From Candidatus Protochlamydia naegleriophila (GTDB lineage Bacteria > Chlamydiota > Chlamydiia > Chlamydiales > Parachlamydiaceae): 64,000 bases of DNA. How positions within the stretch are numbered: position 1 is the first letter of the stretch; each line of letters starts with the position of its first letter. Positions 27,597-37,240 of the stretch are shown piece by piece. The notes under the pieces were generated by a model, which was not told where the DNA came from, made no database searches, and was given only the letters and a program-made list of their open reading frames with translations. The stretch covers positions 186,001-250,000 of the forward strand of contig NZ_LN879502.1 of assembly GCF_001499655.1 (NCBI RefSeq), written 5' to 3'. The position numbers and the translations under genes were made by a program.

Positions 27597-29087
27597 ATGA
27601 CGATCGATGCTAATCATTTCACGCCGCTCCTTGAAATTCTTTCTCGTTACCCAACGAATAGCCATACCATTTCCTTACATTCAAACGGCGATCAATATGT
27701 CATTGACGTTCGAGTCAACCGCATATGGCGTCTGTTATTGCCCAGCCCCGTTGATACGACTTTGGAATGCCTCCAAGAGTTAATTGGGAACAAGCGTTTC
27801 AAGCGCATTATTGAAAGGAAGGAATTGGAGTTTTTATCCAATCAGTTTCAAGAGCCGTTTAAGTTTTCTTTGGAACTCGCCAAGAAGCTTTTTTTGGGAT
27901 TGGGTGATATCCGCTGGGATGATCTTGATGAAGCAGCTTTACGATGCGGCAGAGAGCTTTGCTCTTATAGCGTGTCTGAGATCGATCAGCTATATCGTTC
28001 TTTGATTCCTTTTGAGCGAATTGAAGATGTATTCTTTCGTACGCTACCGGAGGTTGCTTACTATGATATGATTGAGACGTGCGGAAAGGGTTATAAAGGC
28101 CTCATAGAAAGAGTAGCGACTATTCTTAGCCTGTGGAAGACGTGCGTCGAAGAAAAGATCGACCCTCTAAAGCAGTTTATGAAAGAAGTAGAGGTGCTGA
28201 CCTCTCGCTTGGGCGATCGAGAGCCTCCAGAAGGCACTGTTATCCGTCTGCTAAGGGGATATTTCGTTGTGGATAAGGTCTTTGCTGCAGGGGGATGTTA
28301 TGTAAGCGCTTTGCGCAACATGACCGATCGCAAGGTTCCCATTTTGCTTTGCAGAGGTACTGCAGTACGTTTAAAGGCTACGGGCAGTCTTTTATCTTGT
28401 TTTAATGATCTCTTGCCCGATATTGGGATGCTTGGAATTAAAAGCATTTGGCAAAACGTGGCAGATTATCTGCATGTGCATCAAATCGAAGAGGTTGATA
28501 TTTGGGGAAAGAGTTTGGGAGGAGCCCATGCCCAATATTTAACAACACTTGTGACAGGCAAAACTAAGACTCGCGTGGCAACACTGGTTACTTGCTGTTC
28601 GGTTGGGGTCAACAATAAAGTCTCTGAAATTTTTCATGAAGCTTTAAAAGACAGGCAAAAAGAAGAACCCGAGGTTTGCATTATCCGCAATAGCGGGAGC
28701 GATGGGAAAGCAGAGATCGACTATATTCCCTTTATCGGAGGCATTCATTTGCATACAAGATCTGAACGGACTAAAATTTACTACCTTTTTCCGAGCACGA
28801 ATGACGAATTGGTTGATGGGCTGCCAACAGGCGGCTGGACGTTGCAAAAAGTCTATAAATTCATCACCTCTTTTTTAAAAGCACATATTCGCCAAACGAC
28901 GCTTAAAGAATATAACGTCAAATTTGTCTCTCATGTACAGGAAGAGGTGAAAAAAGGGTTGGAGCTGGAATGGATTAGAGAATTGATGGCAAAGACGCTG
29001 AATCGAGTGTATGGCCGGCTATTTGATGTCCCTTCATTCGAATACTTCTATCAATCGATCCAGTCGAAGGCAAGAAAGCTGCCTTAA
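27597..29087 (+). CDS. Lipase-like alpha/beta-hydrolase
   Basis: This is a 496-residue protein. The C-terminal half contains ILLCRGTAV (about 250-257), reminiscent of the RGT oxyanion segment of class 3 lipases, and the nucleophile elbow DIWGKSLGGAHAQYL with Ser306 in a GxSxG setting. Candidate acid and base residues follow (GSDGKAEIDYIPF, GGIHLHTRS). The N-terminal 200 residues are helical with no recognised domain. There is no signal peptide. The start ATG at 27597 has only a weak ribosome site. Esterase or phospholipase activity is likely. Lipase-like proteins are frequent in amoeba symbionts and may act on host lipids, but targeting is not visible. Confidence 0.65.
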   Translation: MTIDANHFTPLLEILSRYPTNSHTISLHSNGDQYVIDVRVNRIWRLLLPSPVDTTLECLQELIGNKRFKRIIERKELEFLSNQFQEPFKFSLELAKKLFLGLGDIRWDDLDEAALRCGRELCSYSVSEIDQLYRSLIPFERIEDVFFRTLPEVAYYDMIETCGKGYKGLIERVATILSLWKTCVEEKIDPLKQFMKEVEVLTSRLGDREPPEGTVIRLLRGYFVVDKVFAAGGCYVSALRNMTDRKVPILLCRGTAVRLKATGSLLSCFNDLLPDIGMLGIKSIWQNVADYLHVHQIEEVDIWGKSLGGAHAQYLTTLVTGKTKTRVATLVTCCSVGVNNKVSEIFHEALKDRQKEEPEVCIIRNSGSDGKAEIDYIPFIGGIHLHTRSERTKIYYLFPSTNDELVDGLPTGGWTLQKVYKFITSFLKAHIRQTTLKEYNVKFVSHVQEEVKKGLELEWIRELMAKTLNRVYGRLFDVPSFEYFYQSIQSKARKLP

Positions 29088-29629
29088 GCTCGTGGTTGCG
29101 AAGGAAAATAAGTTCTCTGGATCTCTTTCGGATGGTGCTAATCAAAAAAATCAGACTGCCATCTTTTGAGCAAGCTTGTACAATCCAAGCCTGCTCTTCA
29201 ATATTACAATTCGCACTTTAGTTTCCGTTTATTTGCAAAAAAAAATTTTTAGTTAGATATAGCCAACTTTTGCATCTAAGCCATTTTTATAGATAAGAAA
29301 TAAACCGTTTGGCAGATCCTGGAACTTTAATTGGCTTTGAGCAAAACGATTCTCGACTGAGAATTTTCTCTAAACCTAGGAGTTTTTGGATTTAATACAA
29401 CAGCCTGTTCCTTTGCCGATAAATTCTGTCAGAAGGCTTCCATCCTATATTGTTATGTTGATGAGAAAAAGGATTAAAATAAGAAATAGTTGAAAGCATA
29501 AGGCCGGGGTATTTAATATTGAATATTGTTAATAATAATTTCATTGTATCAATTAAAGTAGATAAAAGATTAATGGGTGTTTGAAAATTGATTAAAAAAT
29601 GAAAGAAAATTATTAATAAAATTTAATGC
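29088..29629. other. Long AT-rich intergenic region without a recognised feature
   Basis: These 540 bases lie between two convergent genes. There is no ORF of note, no tRNA and no clear terminator. The right half (29480-29625) is extremely AT-rich with AATTAA and TAATAATAA tracts. A decayed gene cannot be excluded. Confidence 0.4.
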
Positions 29630-30724
29630 TTAAGTCCTTTGATCGGTTATTGATTCAAGATTAAGTGTTTTGCGAATGTCCTTCCATTTTTCTTCAGGAA
29701 GCTCCGCTCCTTTAATCTCGACAATAGCACTGCCTAAGCGGTTGCCAAGCCTTGCACTCTCTTCTAGCGAATAGCCTTGTTGGTAGCCATATAAAAAGCC
29801 GCTCGCGAATAAATCTCCTGCACCTGTTGTGTCAATCACTTTAGCCGGAAAAGCTGGGCTGTGCAAAATGCGATCCTGATGGCCCACTAGGCAGCCTTCC
29901 TTGCCCATTAGAACCACAGCTATCGAACAGATTTCTTGCAGCCTTTGACACCCCTCATAGGGATTTAAACCGGTCATCGCCTTGGTTTCATCTTGATTGG
30001 CAAAGACAATGTCGACGTAATTGGGAAGCAGTTCGCAAAGAGTTGGGTAGTATTCGCGAACGATTTCAAAGCTGGATAAGTCTATTGAAATTTTGGCTCC
30101 CGCTTCTTTCGCTAGTTGCATGACCCGTGCAACCATTTCCCCATTGCGAAGAGAATAAGAGTCAATGTGCACGAGTTTGACGTCCTTAAAGTAGTCGGGA
30201 TGAAGGTAATGATTAGACATTTCCTGACTGGCTCCGGCAAAAAAACGCATGGTGCGCTGCCCATCTGGTGTAATGAGGCAGAGTACACGGGCTGTTGGGC
30301 GAGAGGAGTAAGTGAAGAGACCTGTGATCCCGAGGCCTTTGGTGTAATTGGAAAAGTGTTCTCCCAAAGGATCGGTACCTACGTGGCTTAGAAAACCGCA
30401 CTTTTCCCCAAGACTTGCCAATCCTTTAATTGTATTGGCGCAGCTGCCGCCTGTCGCAACTTGCGGCTTCAGATCGCTCAAAGCGATGATGTGATTGAGC
30501 TTTTCGATGTCGATCGCTTGAGCACCCCCTTTTTCCCCTGGAACATGCTTGAGAAAATCTTCTTTGACAGGAATGAGCAGGTCGATGCAAGCGGCACCAA
30601 CACCTAAAATGCGATAGGGGTGCTTTGCAATCATAAAGCGATGATCCTCTGATAGTTCGAAATCTTGAGCATGAAGGACAAGATTTGAAATAAGTAAAAT
30701 GAGAGAAAATACAAGGCTATACAT
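29630..30724 (-). CDS. PfkB-family (ribokinase/adenosine-kinase-like) kinase with possible signal peptide
   Basis: This is a 364-residue PfkB kinase. The N-terminal signature is VATGGSCANTIKGLASLG, and the C-terminal signature VIDTTGAGDLFASGFLYG has the catalytic Asp304. Both are complete, and the fold resembles adenosine kinase more than phosphofructokinase; the sugar or nucleoside is not determinable here. Unusually, the kinase domain is preceded by a hydrophobic stretch, YSLVFSLILLISNLVLHAQ, that looks like a signal peptide. If translation instead starts at Met31 (30634, with AGAGGA upstream), the protein is an ordinary cytoplasmic kinase. I list the longer form because its hydrophobic core is too signal-like to be ignored. 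The kinase family is sure; start and location are not. Confidence 0.85.
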   Translation of the reverse strand: MYSLVFSLILLISNLVLHAQDFELSEDHRFMIAKHPYRILGVGAACIDLLIPVKEDFLKHVPGEKGGAQAIDIEKLNHIIALSDLKPQVATGGSCANTIKGLASLGEKCGFLSHVGTDPLGEHFSNYTKGLGITGLFTYSSRPTARVLCLITPDGQRTMRFFAGASQEMSNHYLHPDYFKDVKLVHIDSYSLRNGEMVARVMQLAKEAGAKISIDLSSFEIVREYYPTLCELLPNYVDIVFANQDETKAMTGLNPYEGCQRLQEICSIAVVLMGKEGCLVGHQDRILHSPAFPAKVIDTTGAGDLFASGFLYGYQQGYSLEESARLGNRLGSAIVEIKGAELPEEKWKDIRKTLNLESITDQRT

Positions 30725-31029
30725 AAGATTAGATGCCTTTGGATAGTGTTGACAAATTTAGAAGGTATACATAAACCATCTGGAAAATTAGCACGCCCAA
30801 TTTTCCAGATGACTTGCGCATATATCCGGGGCTTATCTCTTTTTCAGAAATAGAATGTAAATTTGGGCCATTCCAATTTTGCGAACACATATCTTAGACT
30901 AGCTGATTAAACTAAAATATTTTTTGATTTAAGAAAAGTTTTTTATGTACAACTCAATCCCCTTTATCAAGTGATTTAAAATCAGTTAGATAAGGAATTG
31001 CTAGTGTATTAGGGCTGGTAAACACCCTT

Positions 31030-33291
31030 TTAAGAGAAAGGATTTTGCTTAACAAAATGATAGGTCTTGCGGTAAAAGTCTGCCATTTTGGCCCACAGAG
31101 GCTCGCCGTTGGTGAAAGCCTTTTCGCAGGCAGGCAAGCTATTTAAAAAGAGCCTCCCGTATCCTTTTGTGACTAAACGGGTATCTAGGCATACGATGCA
31201 TCCTCGATCCCATTGGTTGCGAATGAGGCGGCCAAATCCTTGCTTGAACTTAACGATAGCATGAGGAACTGCATATTCAAAAAAGGGATCTCCGCCTCTT
31301 TCAACAATTGCTTCGGTACGGGCTTGAATGATGGGTTCACTCGGAACTTTGAAGGGGAGCTTAACGATGATGACACAACGAAGTGCGTCGCCGGCGACAT
31401 CGACACCTTCCCAGAACGAATCGGTTCCGAATAGGACGGCTCGATCGGTGGTCTTGAATTTATTTAATAGGGTTTGGCGATTGTCCTCGCCTTGTTTGAA
31501 AATGGGATAGCGGTTTTCCTCGAGCCGCTTAGAGAGCTTATCGTAGCATTGTTGCAGCATCGAATAAGAGGTGAAAAGCACAAACGCTTGCCCATGGCTT
31601 GCTTGAATAGCTTTCCAGATATTTTCATAAGCGATGGCGTTAAAATCGGGATGCGAGGGAGGGGGCATGTCGATGGGCACTGCTAAGAGGGCTTGCTTGT
31701 TGTAGTTAAAGGGTGAATCGTAGATGTGTTCTTTAATAGTCCGGTGAGGCAAAAGCTTTTCTGTGAGGCCAAGCCGTTGACGTATGAAGCGAAATTGCTG
31801 ATTAGAGGTCAGCGTCGCGCTACAAAGGATGATGCTTGGAAATTTGCTAAACAGAAATTCTACTAATGATCTGGAGATATCCAAATCGGCATCAACTAGA
31901 TGAACATTGATGAGAGATTTGAGCTTATGTGCTTCGATCCAACGCACCTTGTTGGCGGAGGAAGGGGGAGCTATGAAATGATTGAGCAAGGAGATAGAAG
32001 TATCGAGGCGCAAGGCTAAGGATTGAATGTCGAGCCTGATCCCTTTGGTCTGATCCTGCAGTCTATCGTTTTCAATGAGCTTGAGGTCTGCTTCTAGGGC
32101 ACTTATGCTTTGACGATACTGTTTTAAAGTTGTTATGAGCCTATCGGCATGCGGATGAATCTCTTCTTTCCACTTTAGATGGCTCATGTGCTCATTGAGA
32201 ATGCGCAGTTTTTGCTCGGCTATCGATACTTCTTCTCCCAGAAGGTGATTGGCTGGATTCTTAATGGATTCGATAAAATGAACAAAGGAATCAAACGTCT
32301 GATTGATCTGTTCGTGGAGCTGGTGGCGAAGGGCTGGCAAGTCGATTGTGAGGCGGTTAATAAGCTGAAGCATCTCACGAGGGGGTGCTCTGTTGTAAAG
32401 TGATTGGAGCTTTTCTTTTAAGATGGGAAGCTTACCCGGTTGCTGGCTATGCCTTTCTGATGCCAATCTACCCAGGGTACGCATGAGTTCGATCCGGTGA
32501 AGGCGGGCCGCAAAATATTCGGTTGCGATATCTTCTACATGGTGTGCCTCATCGAGAATAATGCGCTTATAGGCAGGCAGGATGCTAGATTCGCTATAGT
32601 TATTTGTATCGGCTCTTCTCACCAAATCGGCAAAGAGCAGGTGGTGGTTGACGATGAGGATATGGGCGTCCTGAGCCTGTTTTCTGGCCTTAAAAAAGAA
32701 GCATTGCTGGTAGTAGGGGCATTCGTGATGAGAGCAGGCTTCGCTTTCAGCCCCAACTCGATCCCATGTGGCAGAAGAAGGGACAAAGGCAAGTGAAGAG
32801 CGCGATCCTTCAGTTGTTTGATGGCGCCATTCGTCGATTTTGTCGATTTCGGCGCTTTCTTCCGAAGGAAAAAGACGCATTTCTGTTTGGGCATCTTCAA
32901 GCTTGCGCAAACAGAGGTAGTTGTTCATGCCCTTTACAAGAACGGCTTTTAAATTGAGGTTAAGGGCAGTGAGAAGATTGGGAATGTCTTTATTGACGAG
33001 CTGCTCTTGAAGTGTGATGGTATTGGTTGAAATGACAGTACGCTCGTTAAAGCGGGCTGCCCAAATTAAAGCTGGAATTAAGTAGGCTAAACTTTTTCCC
33101 GTTCCCGTTCCAGCTTCAATCAACGCGATGGAGTCTTGATTGTAAGCATCGATGATATTGGTCATCATGCTTTGCTGCTGGGGGCGGGATTCAAAGCCCT
33201 TTAAATTGCGGGAAAGAATGCCCTCTGGCTGAATGAGAGCCAAAATTTTTTCAGCGTTAAGGCCTTGTGTCTGATGCGTGGATTGAGACAT
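31030..33291 (-). CDS. dinG: DinG-type ATP-dependent DNA helicase
   Basis: This is a 753-residue superfamily 2 helicase of the XPD/DinG group. Walker A is EAGTGTGKSLAYL (about 59-71), and motif II is DEAH (247-250). Four cysteines between them (Cys127, Cys186, Cys191, Cys197) match the iron-sulfur cluster of DinG/XPD. C-terminal helicase motifs include FGTDSFWEGVDVAGDALR and FKQGFGRLIRN. It unwinds DNA 5' to 3' and resolves structures such as R-loops. No N-terminal exonuclease domain is present. It requires Fe-S assembly, which links it to the SUF cluster of this window. It precedes the minus-strand dispersal of rpoD, with rpoD upstream on the same strand. Confidence 0.93.
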   Translation of the reverse strand: MSQSTHQTQGLNAEKILALIQPEGILSRNLKGFESRPQQQSMMTNIIDAYNQDSIALIEAGTGTGKSLAYLIPALIWAARFNERTVISTNTITLQEQLVNKDIPNLLTALNLNLKAVLVKGMNNYLCLRKLEDAQTEMRLFPSEESAEIDKIDEWRHQTTEGSRSSLAFVPSSATWDRVGAESEACSHHECPYYQQCFFFKARKQAQDAHILIVNHHLLFADLVRRADTNNYSESSILPAYKRIILDEAHHVEDIATEYFAARLHRIELMRTLGRLASERHSQQPGKLPILKEKLQSLYNRAPPREMLQLINRLTIDLPALRHQLHEQINQTFDSFVHFIESIKNPANHLLGEEVSIAEQKLRILNEHMSHLKWKEEIHPHADRLITTLKQYRQSISALEADLKLIENDRLQDQTKGIRLDIQSLALRLDTSISLLNHFIAPPSSANKVRWIEAHKLKSLINVHLVDADLDISRSLVEFLFSKFPSIILCSATLTSNQQFRFIRQRLGLTEKLLPHRTIKEHIYDSPFNYNKQALLAVPIDMPPPSHPDFNAIAYENIWKAIQASHGQAFVLFTSYSMLQQCYDKLSKRLEENRYPIFKQGEDNRQTLLNKFKTTDRAVLFGTDSFWEGVDVAGDALRCVIIVKLPFKVPSEPIIQARTEAIVERGGDPFFEYAVPHAIVKFKQGFGRLIRNQWDRGCIVCLDTRLVTKGYGRLFLNSLPACEKAFTNGEPLWAKMADFYRKTYHFVKQNPFS

Positions 33292-33460
33292 GGTAAAACT
33301 GAAGCTGCCTGGCTTAAACTCAAATGTAAAAGCAGTGGTGAAGAATTATGAAATTGGCTTTGGATTGGGCCAGAAGTCATTGTTAGCTTGTATATAAGCT
33401 TTCCTTGATGGGACAGTTGGAATGCAAGAAGAAAAGGATCATCAAGGTTTGTAAAAAGGT

Positions 33461-33492
33461 TTTAGAAAAATGACTTAAGCCATTTTTCTAAA
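33461..33492. terminator. Terminator-like hairpin after rpoD
   Basis: A perfect 12-base stem (TTTAGAAAAATG with its complement) around ACTTAAGC lies 59 bases beyond the rpoD stop on the minus strand. The stem is AT-rich, so its strength is uncertain. Confidence 0.55.
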
Positions 33493-33550
33493 ACTATTAA
33501 TCAGTGGCTTTTTGCCCGATGAACGACATCCATTGAGCAAAGAACTTTTA

Positions 33551-35215
33551 TTACTCGGCTTCCAATAAATCGAGGAAGGCCTTGAGCTGCTTGGAGCGGA
33601 TAGGGTGGCGCATTTTACGCAAAGCTTTTGCCTCGATTTGGCGGATACGCTCACGCGTGACGTTAAATTCCACACCTACTTCTTCAAGCGTTTTGGGCTT
33701 GCCGTCCAATAAACCAAAGCGTTGAATCAAGACTTTGCGTTCGCGGTCGCTTAAGGTAGACAAGACCTCGCCCATTTTATCTTTTAAGATAGAATAACCG
33801 GTAGCTTCTGCTGGAGAATCGGCCCCCGTGTCTTCTAAGAAGTCGCCAAATTGGCTCTCGCCGCCGTCACCTACCTCTGCCTGAAGCGAAATGGGGTGCT
33901 GGGCAATCTTGTAGATTTCCCGGACTCTTTCTGGAGTAATGCCAAGTTCTTTTGCAAGTTCTTCAGGACTCGGCTCACGGCCTGTTTCCATCATCAACTT
34001 TTTCGCACCGCGCAAGACCTTGTTGATCGTTTCAATCATATGGACAGGGATGCGAATGGTACGTGCTTGGTCTGCGATGGCACGGGTAACTGCTTGGCGA
34101 ATCCACCAGGTTGCATAGGTTGAAAATTTATAGCCACGTCTGTATTCAAATTTTTCAACTGCCTTCATCAAGCCCATATTACCTTCTTGGATGAGATCCA
34201 GGAATGATAAACCGCGATTGGTGTATTTTTTGGCGATGGAGATGACCAAGCGTAGGTTGGATTCTACCATTTCACGCTTCGCTTCTTGGCTCTTATCCAT
34301 CCAGCGTTGAAGCATCTTGACATCTTTCTTGAAGTCATCCAGTAAGCGGCCGGCAGCCAATTCCCGCTTGCCAAGCTTGCGCTGGGCGGCCGCTAATTTT
34401 GCGGCAGCAAATTTGTTTCTTTCTGCGCGGGGAGTCAGTTCTTGAATTTCTTTTTCCAGGAATAGAAAGCGATCGTATGCGCGTAAGATGACCTCAACGA
34501 AATCGTCGATGATATTATGTCTCAGGTGAAGCCTTCTAAGATAGGCCTGCATGCGAATGCGGCATTTTTCAATATCTTCAGTCACTTTGAGCTTTTCAGT
34601 TTTTTTCAAATTTTCGTCGGTGAGCTGGTCAAGCAATTTTTCTAAGATGAGGTCTTCTTCCTTCAATAACTGGCAAAGTTTAGGAAGAAGGCTCATGAAG
34701 TCTTGCTTGTTGACGACCTCTTTTTCAGTAATTGACTTGTCAAAGCGCTCTTTACCAGTTAAAAGATAGTTGGCGATAGAGATAGCCTCGGAAGTGGCGT
34801 AGCGAAAGCGCATAATGATGCGTTCAATTTGTACTTGTGCCTTCTCGATCCGTTTTGAGATTTCCACTTCTTCTTCGCGGCTTAAAAGAGGGACGGAGCC
34901 CATTTCTTTAAGATACATGCGGACGGGGTCGTCGGGCGAACCTTCTGAACGTTTGGGGAGGCTTTCTAATTCTTTAGCTTCTTTTTTGCGCTCTTTTTGT
35001 TTATCTACTTCAGATTGGTTGAGAACCTGAATGTCCATCCCGCTAAGGAAAATGAGAACCTGATCGATCTGATCAGCGGAATCGAATGACATGGGGAGAA
35101 TTTCATTAATCTCCTCATATGTAATGAAGCCTTGCTCTTTGGAAATAGCGACAAGTTCATCAATTTTTTGCTGATGCTGTTGAGAAAAATGATTCTTGAA
35201 GTTCGTTTTATTCAT
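33551..35215 (-). CDS. rpoD: Primary sigma factor (sigma-66 type)
   Basis: This is a 554-residue housekeeping sigma factor, close in length to chlamydial sigma-66. An N-terminal region 1.1-like helical part is followed by a conserved [21 protein letters not shown] (region 1.2). Region 2.3-2.4, [17 protein letters not shown], melts and recognises the -10 element. Region 3 carries the [12 protein letters not shown] motif. Region 4.2, [18 protein letters not shown], recognises the -35 element. All regions are intact. It directs RNA polymerase to most promoters in the cell. Confidence 0.97.
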   Translation of the reverse strand: MNKTNFKNHFSQQHQQKIDELVAISKEQGFITYEEINEILPMSFDSADQIDQVLIFLSGMDIQVLNQSEVDKQKERKKEAKELESLPKRSEGSPDDPVRMYLKEMGSVPLLSREEEVEISKRIEKAQVQIERIIMRFRYATSEAISIANYLLTGKERFDKSITEKEVVNKQDFMSLLPKLCQLLKEEDLILEKLLDQLTDENLKKTEKLKVTEDIEKCRIRMQAYLRRLHLRHNIIDDFVEVILRAYDRFLFLEKEIQELTPRAERNKFAAAKLAAAQRKLGKRELAAGRLLDDFKKDVKMLQRWMDKSQEAKREMVESNLRLVISIAKKYTNRGLSFLDLIQEGNMGLMKAVEKFEYRRGYKFSTYATWWIRQAVTRAIADQARTIRIPVHMIETINKVLRGAKKLMMETGREPSPEELAKELGITPERVREIYKIAQHPISLQAEVGDGGESQFGDFLEDTGADSPAEATGYSILKDKMGEVLSTLSDRERKVLIQRFGLLDGKPKTLEEVGVEFNVTRERIRQIEAKALRKMRHPIRSKQLKAFLDLLEAE

Positions 35216-35599
35216 GCTTTCCTAAAGTAGAGAAATAAGAAATACGAGGCGTTTAATAATCCAGTCAAGCTTGAGTTTTTTTGAGAAATAGATAAGCCAC
35301 GGGTAACTAGATAAAAAACCACTAACGTTGTATGAGTTGGCCAAACAGCTAATTTAATTAACCAACTTGGAAAAAAAGGTATAGACATTTTGTGATAAAT
35401 AAAGCGTTTTTGTCAAGAATGGACCAAATTGCTACACGGTGATTGTATGCATAATGGAGATGAAGATTTATCACAAGCACAATTCTAGCAGAAACGGCAA
35501 TTTACGCCATCCTCTACTTTTTTATTTAAGATGAGCCCTTCTATGATAAGGCAGCGAAGGCGCTTAATCGGCTCGACAATAAAGCCATGACCTTATCGC
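35216..35599. other. Intergenic region upstream of rpoD
   Basis: About 380 bases upstream of the rpoD start. It holds the rpoD promoter region, but no element can be called with confidence. Beyond 35500 the base composition changes toward that of the adjacent transposase relic. Confidence 0.3.
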
Positions 35600-36016
35600 G
35601 GGCTCATAGGTTATTTGCTCAATCGAATGAATCAAATAAGGGTTTAAAATCTAGTCTCAAAAGACTCTCCTATCTGCTAAAAAGAAGCAAAAAGGAGGGC
35701 CTGTTGAGTTTTCTCATTTCTTAATTCTGCTGCTTATGTTAGTCAAAATTCACTCTAGACTGCCTTACAGAATGCTAGAGGATTTGCCAAATCTATTCAT
35801 AAACCCTTTCCAAGCTAAGCTTGCGTCGTCGCTCACCTCTTAGATGCTTCCGGATTAAAAGTCATTGGAGGAGAAGCGCGGAAAGTTAAAATCCATGGAA
35901 GAGGAAGACCTCGAAAGTGGATTAAAATTCGTTTGGCTGTAGACCTAAAGACTAAAGAAATTGTCGTTCATACTTTAACAATCAGTCAATATAGCTGGAG
36001 TGGCCGGAGCGTTTAA
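35600..36016 (+). pseudogene. IS5-family transposase remnant
   Basis: A plus-strand frame from 35843 reads DASGLKVIGGEARKVKIHG and then GRPRKWIKIRLAVDLKTKEI. This matches the catalytic region of IS5/IS1182-like DDE transposases, whose usual form is DSTGLKV...W.RRTWRKLHLAVD, with the first catalytic Asp. Upstream, in other frames, are KRSKKEGLLSFLIS (like the N-terminal SLTFWI segment) and NARGFAKSIHKPF (like RQTEGF...SLF). Stops and frameshifts separate these, and the C-terminal third is absent after TAA at 36016. It is clearly dead. No terminal inverted repeats were identified. Confidence 0.7.
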
Positions 36017-36078
36017 CGATTTAAATATTTTTGGATGGTAGGAAAGTTCGGTTTTCTCTTTAGCTGTTTGTTAGGATA

Positions 36079-36139
36079 TGACCAATGGTGTTCGCGCATC
36101 CGAAACTCCTTTGTTTTCTCTTGGGAGTTTCTTTTTTTT
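36079..36139. repeat. Inverted-repeat arm 1 carrying a terminator
   Basis: This arm contains a 23-base core (36090-36112) identical to the reverse complement of 36917-36939. It is followed by a hairpin GAAACTCC...GGAGTTTC and eight T residues. The two arms face each other around the orphan gene at 36321-36830, and GACCAAT upstream of the core is shared. Confidence 0.75.
36102..36139 (+). terminator. Rho-independent terminator in repeat arm 1
   Basis: An 8-base stem GAAACTCC/GGAGTTTC with a 14-base loop is followed by a run of eight T. It terminates plus-strand transcription coming from the transposase relic toward the orphan gene. Confidence 0.75.
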
Positions 36140-36320
36140 CAGCATTTCTCTCAATTCTTCAGAGAAATTTTTGCATAACAGCCTTTTTATAGTGAACTTT
36201 AAAAAATAATTAACAGGTGTTAAATAAATTATTTTTTACTAGTTTTATATTAAGTTTTCGTTTAAATAATGTAAATAATATATTTTTAAAGTGTCCTTAA
36301 ACTTAAAATAGAGGCTTTTT

Positions 36321-36830
36321 ATGAACCATCTTAGATTGGGGCCCAGTTATTATGCCCCAACTGATGTAGCAGTCACCGATGAAGTAGCAATCGATGGCGT
36401 TGAGCCACCAGTTACGCAAGCTGCAATAGGAGACGGGATCGGGTTTAGAGCTCACATGGAAATACAAGAGGTATTAAATAACATAACAACCTTACAAGAG
36501 TTGCGTCCCTTAGTTCTTGCCGCTAAAGAAGATATATTTTTTTGGGGATACCGTTATACTTATATTCCAGGGTATGCAGGAACGCTGCCAATCGACGCCT
36601 TAGCTTTAAAGGTATTAAGCATAGTATGTAGGCCACCGGGAAATGTTAAAGTTAGTTATGCGTTGAAAAGAAAAATTAAAGATTTGTGGAAACAAAGTGA
36701 TCGAAGATTAAAAGAAAAAAGTGTGATTACAAATCTAGCTTGCATAATTAGAGAGATATGGGGAAGGGTAAAATCCTTAAAGGAAGGGCGTTACAGTACT
36801 CGAGATGATTATAATTTGAGTCTTCTATAG
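36321..36830 (+). CDS. Orphan protein between inverted repeats
   Basis: This is a 169-residue protein starting MNHLRLGPSYYAPTDVAV. Its first 40 residues are acidic and Val/Ala-rich (VAVTDEVAIDGVEPPVTQ). The rest is helical and basic toward the C-terminus (RRLKEKSVITNLACIIREIW). It has no signal peptide, no membrane span and no recognised motif. A very AT-rich leader of about 140 bases precedes it, similar to that of other orphan genes in the window. It lies exactly between two facing copies of a repeat, beside a dead transposase, so it may have arrived by transfer or transposition; this is inference. Confidence 0.55.
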   Translation: MNHLRLGPSYYAPTDVAVTDEVAIDGVEPPVTQAAIGDGIGFRAHMEIQEVLNNITTLQELRPLVLAAKEDIFFWGYRYTYIPGYAGTLPIDALALKVLSIVCRPPGNVKVSYALKRKIKDLWKQSDRRLKEKSVITNLACIIREIWGRVKSLKEGRYSTRDDYNLSLL

Positions 36831-36880
36831 TTTGATCGGCTGTGTTGAAAAAGTTAATTTGAAGAAGTTGATAGAAATGC

Positions 36881-36950
36881 CGAAAAAAAGAAACTCCTTG
36901 TCTTCCTGGCAAGAGAAAAGGAGTTTCGGATGCGCGAACGCAATTGGTCT
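36881..36950. repeat. Inverted-repeat arm 2
   Basis: This is the reverse complement of arm 1: identical 23-base core at 36917-36939, the GACCAAT element and the terminator hairpin. The loop differs in length from arm 1. Confidence 0.75.
36883..36927 (-). terminator. Rho-independent terminator in repeat arm 2
   Basis: On the minus strand, GAAACTCC...GGAGTTTC is followed by seven T residues. It mirrors the hairpin of arm 1 and points toward the enclosed orphan gene rather than away from it. Confidence 0.65.
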
Positions 36951-37102
36951 TTTTCAAAACAGCCAGTTTGACCAAGGTTCTTTAAATATTTTGCTCGTTA
37001 AAAACTTTAATTTTACAGATTTGTTAATTAATTTCTGCGAGAAAAGTAGCTTTCGAGGTTTTTATTTAAAAAAATTCTCGTCATGATCAATGCTAGTTTA
37101 GC

Positions 37103-37140
37103 AATGTTAATACTAGACAAGAATGTTAATACTAGACAAG
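37103..37140. repeat. Exact 19-base tandem duplication
   Basis: Two adjacent identical 19-base units beginning AATGTTAATACTAG lie about 100 bases before coiA. This is probably a recent slippage or duplication event. Confidence 0.8.
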
Positions 37141-37240
37141 ACAGTTACATGCTGAGACATTGCTATTTGATTCGAAGAAAGCAAATTGTTTACTACACAC
37201 GAGATCATAAGCAGCGCCTATCGATTAAAATGAAGGTTTT

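Larger units (their letters stand above)
36831..37240. other. Intergenic region: repeat arm 2 and a 19-base tandem duplication
   Basis: This stretch has no convincing gene. It holds repeat arm 2 with a minus-strand terminator (36881-36950), then AT-rich sequence. An exact tandem duplication of a 19-base unit beginning AATGTTAATACTAG lies at 37103-37121 and 37122-37140. The coiA leader follows. Confidence 0.5.
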
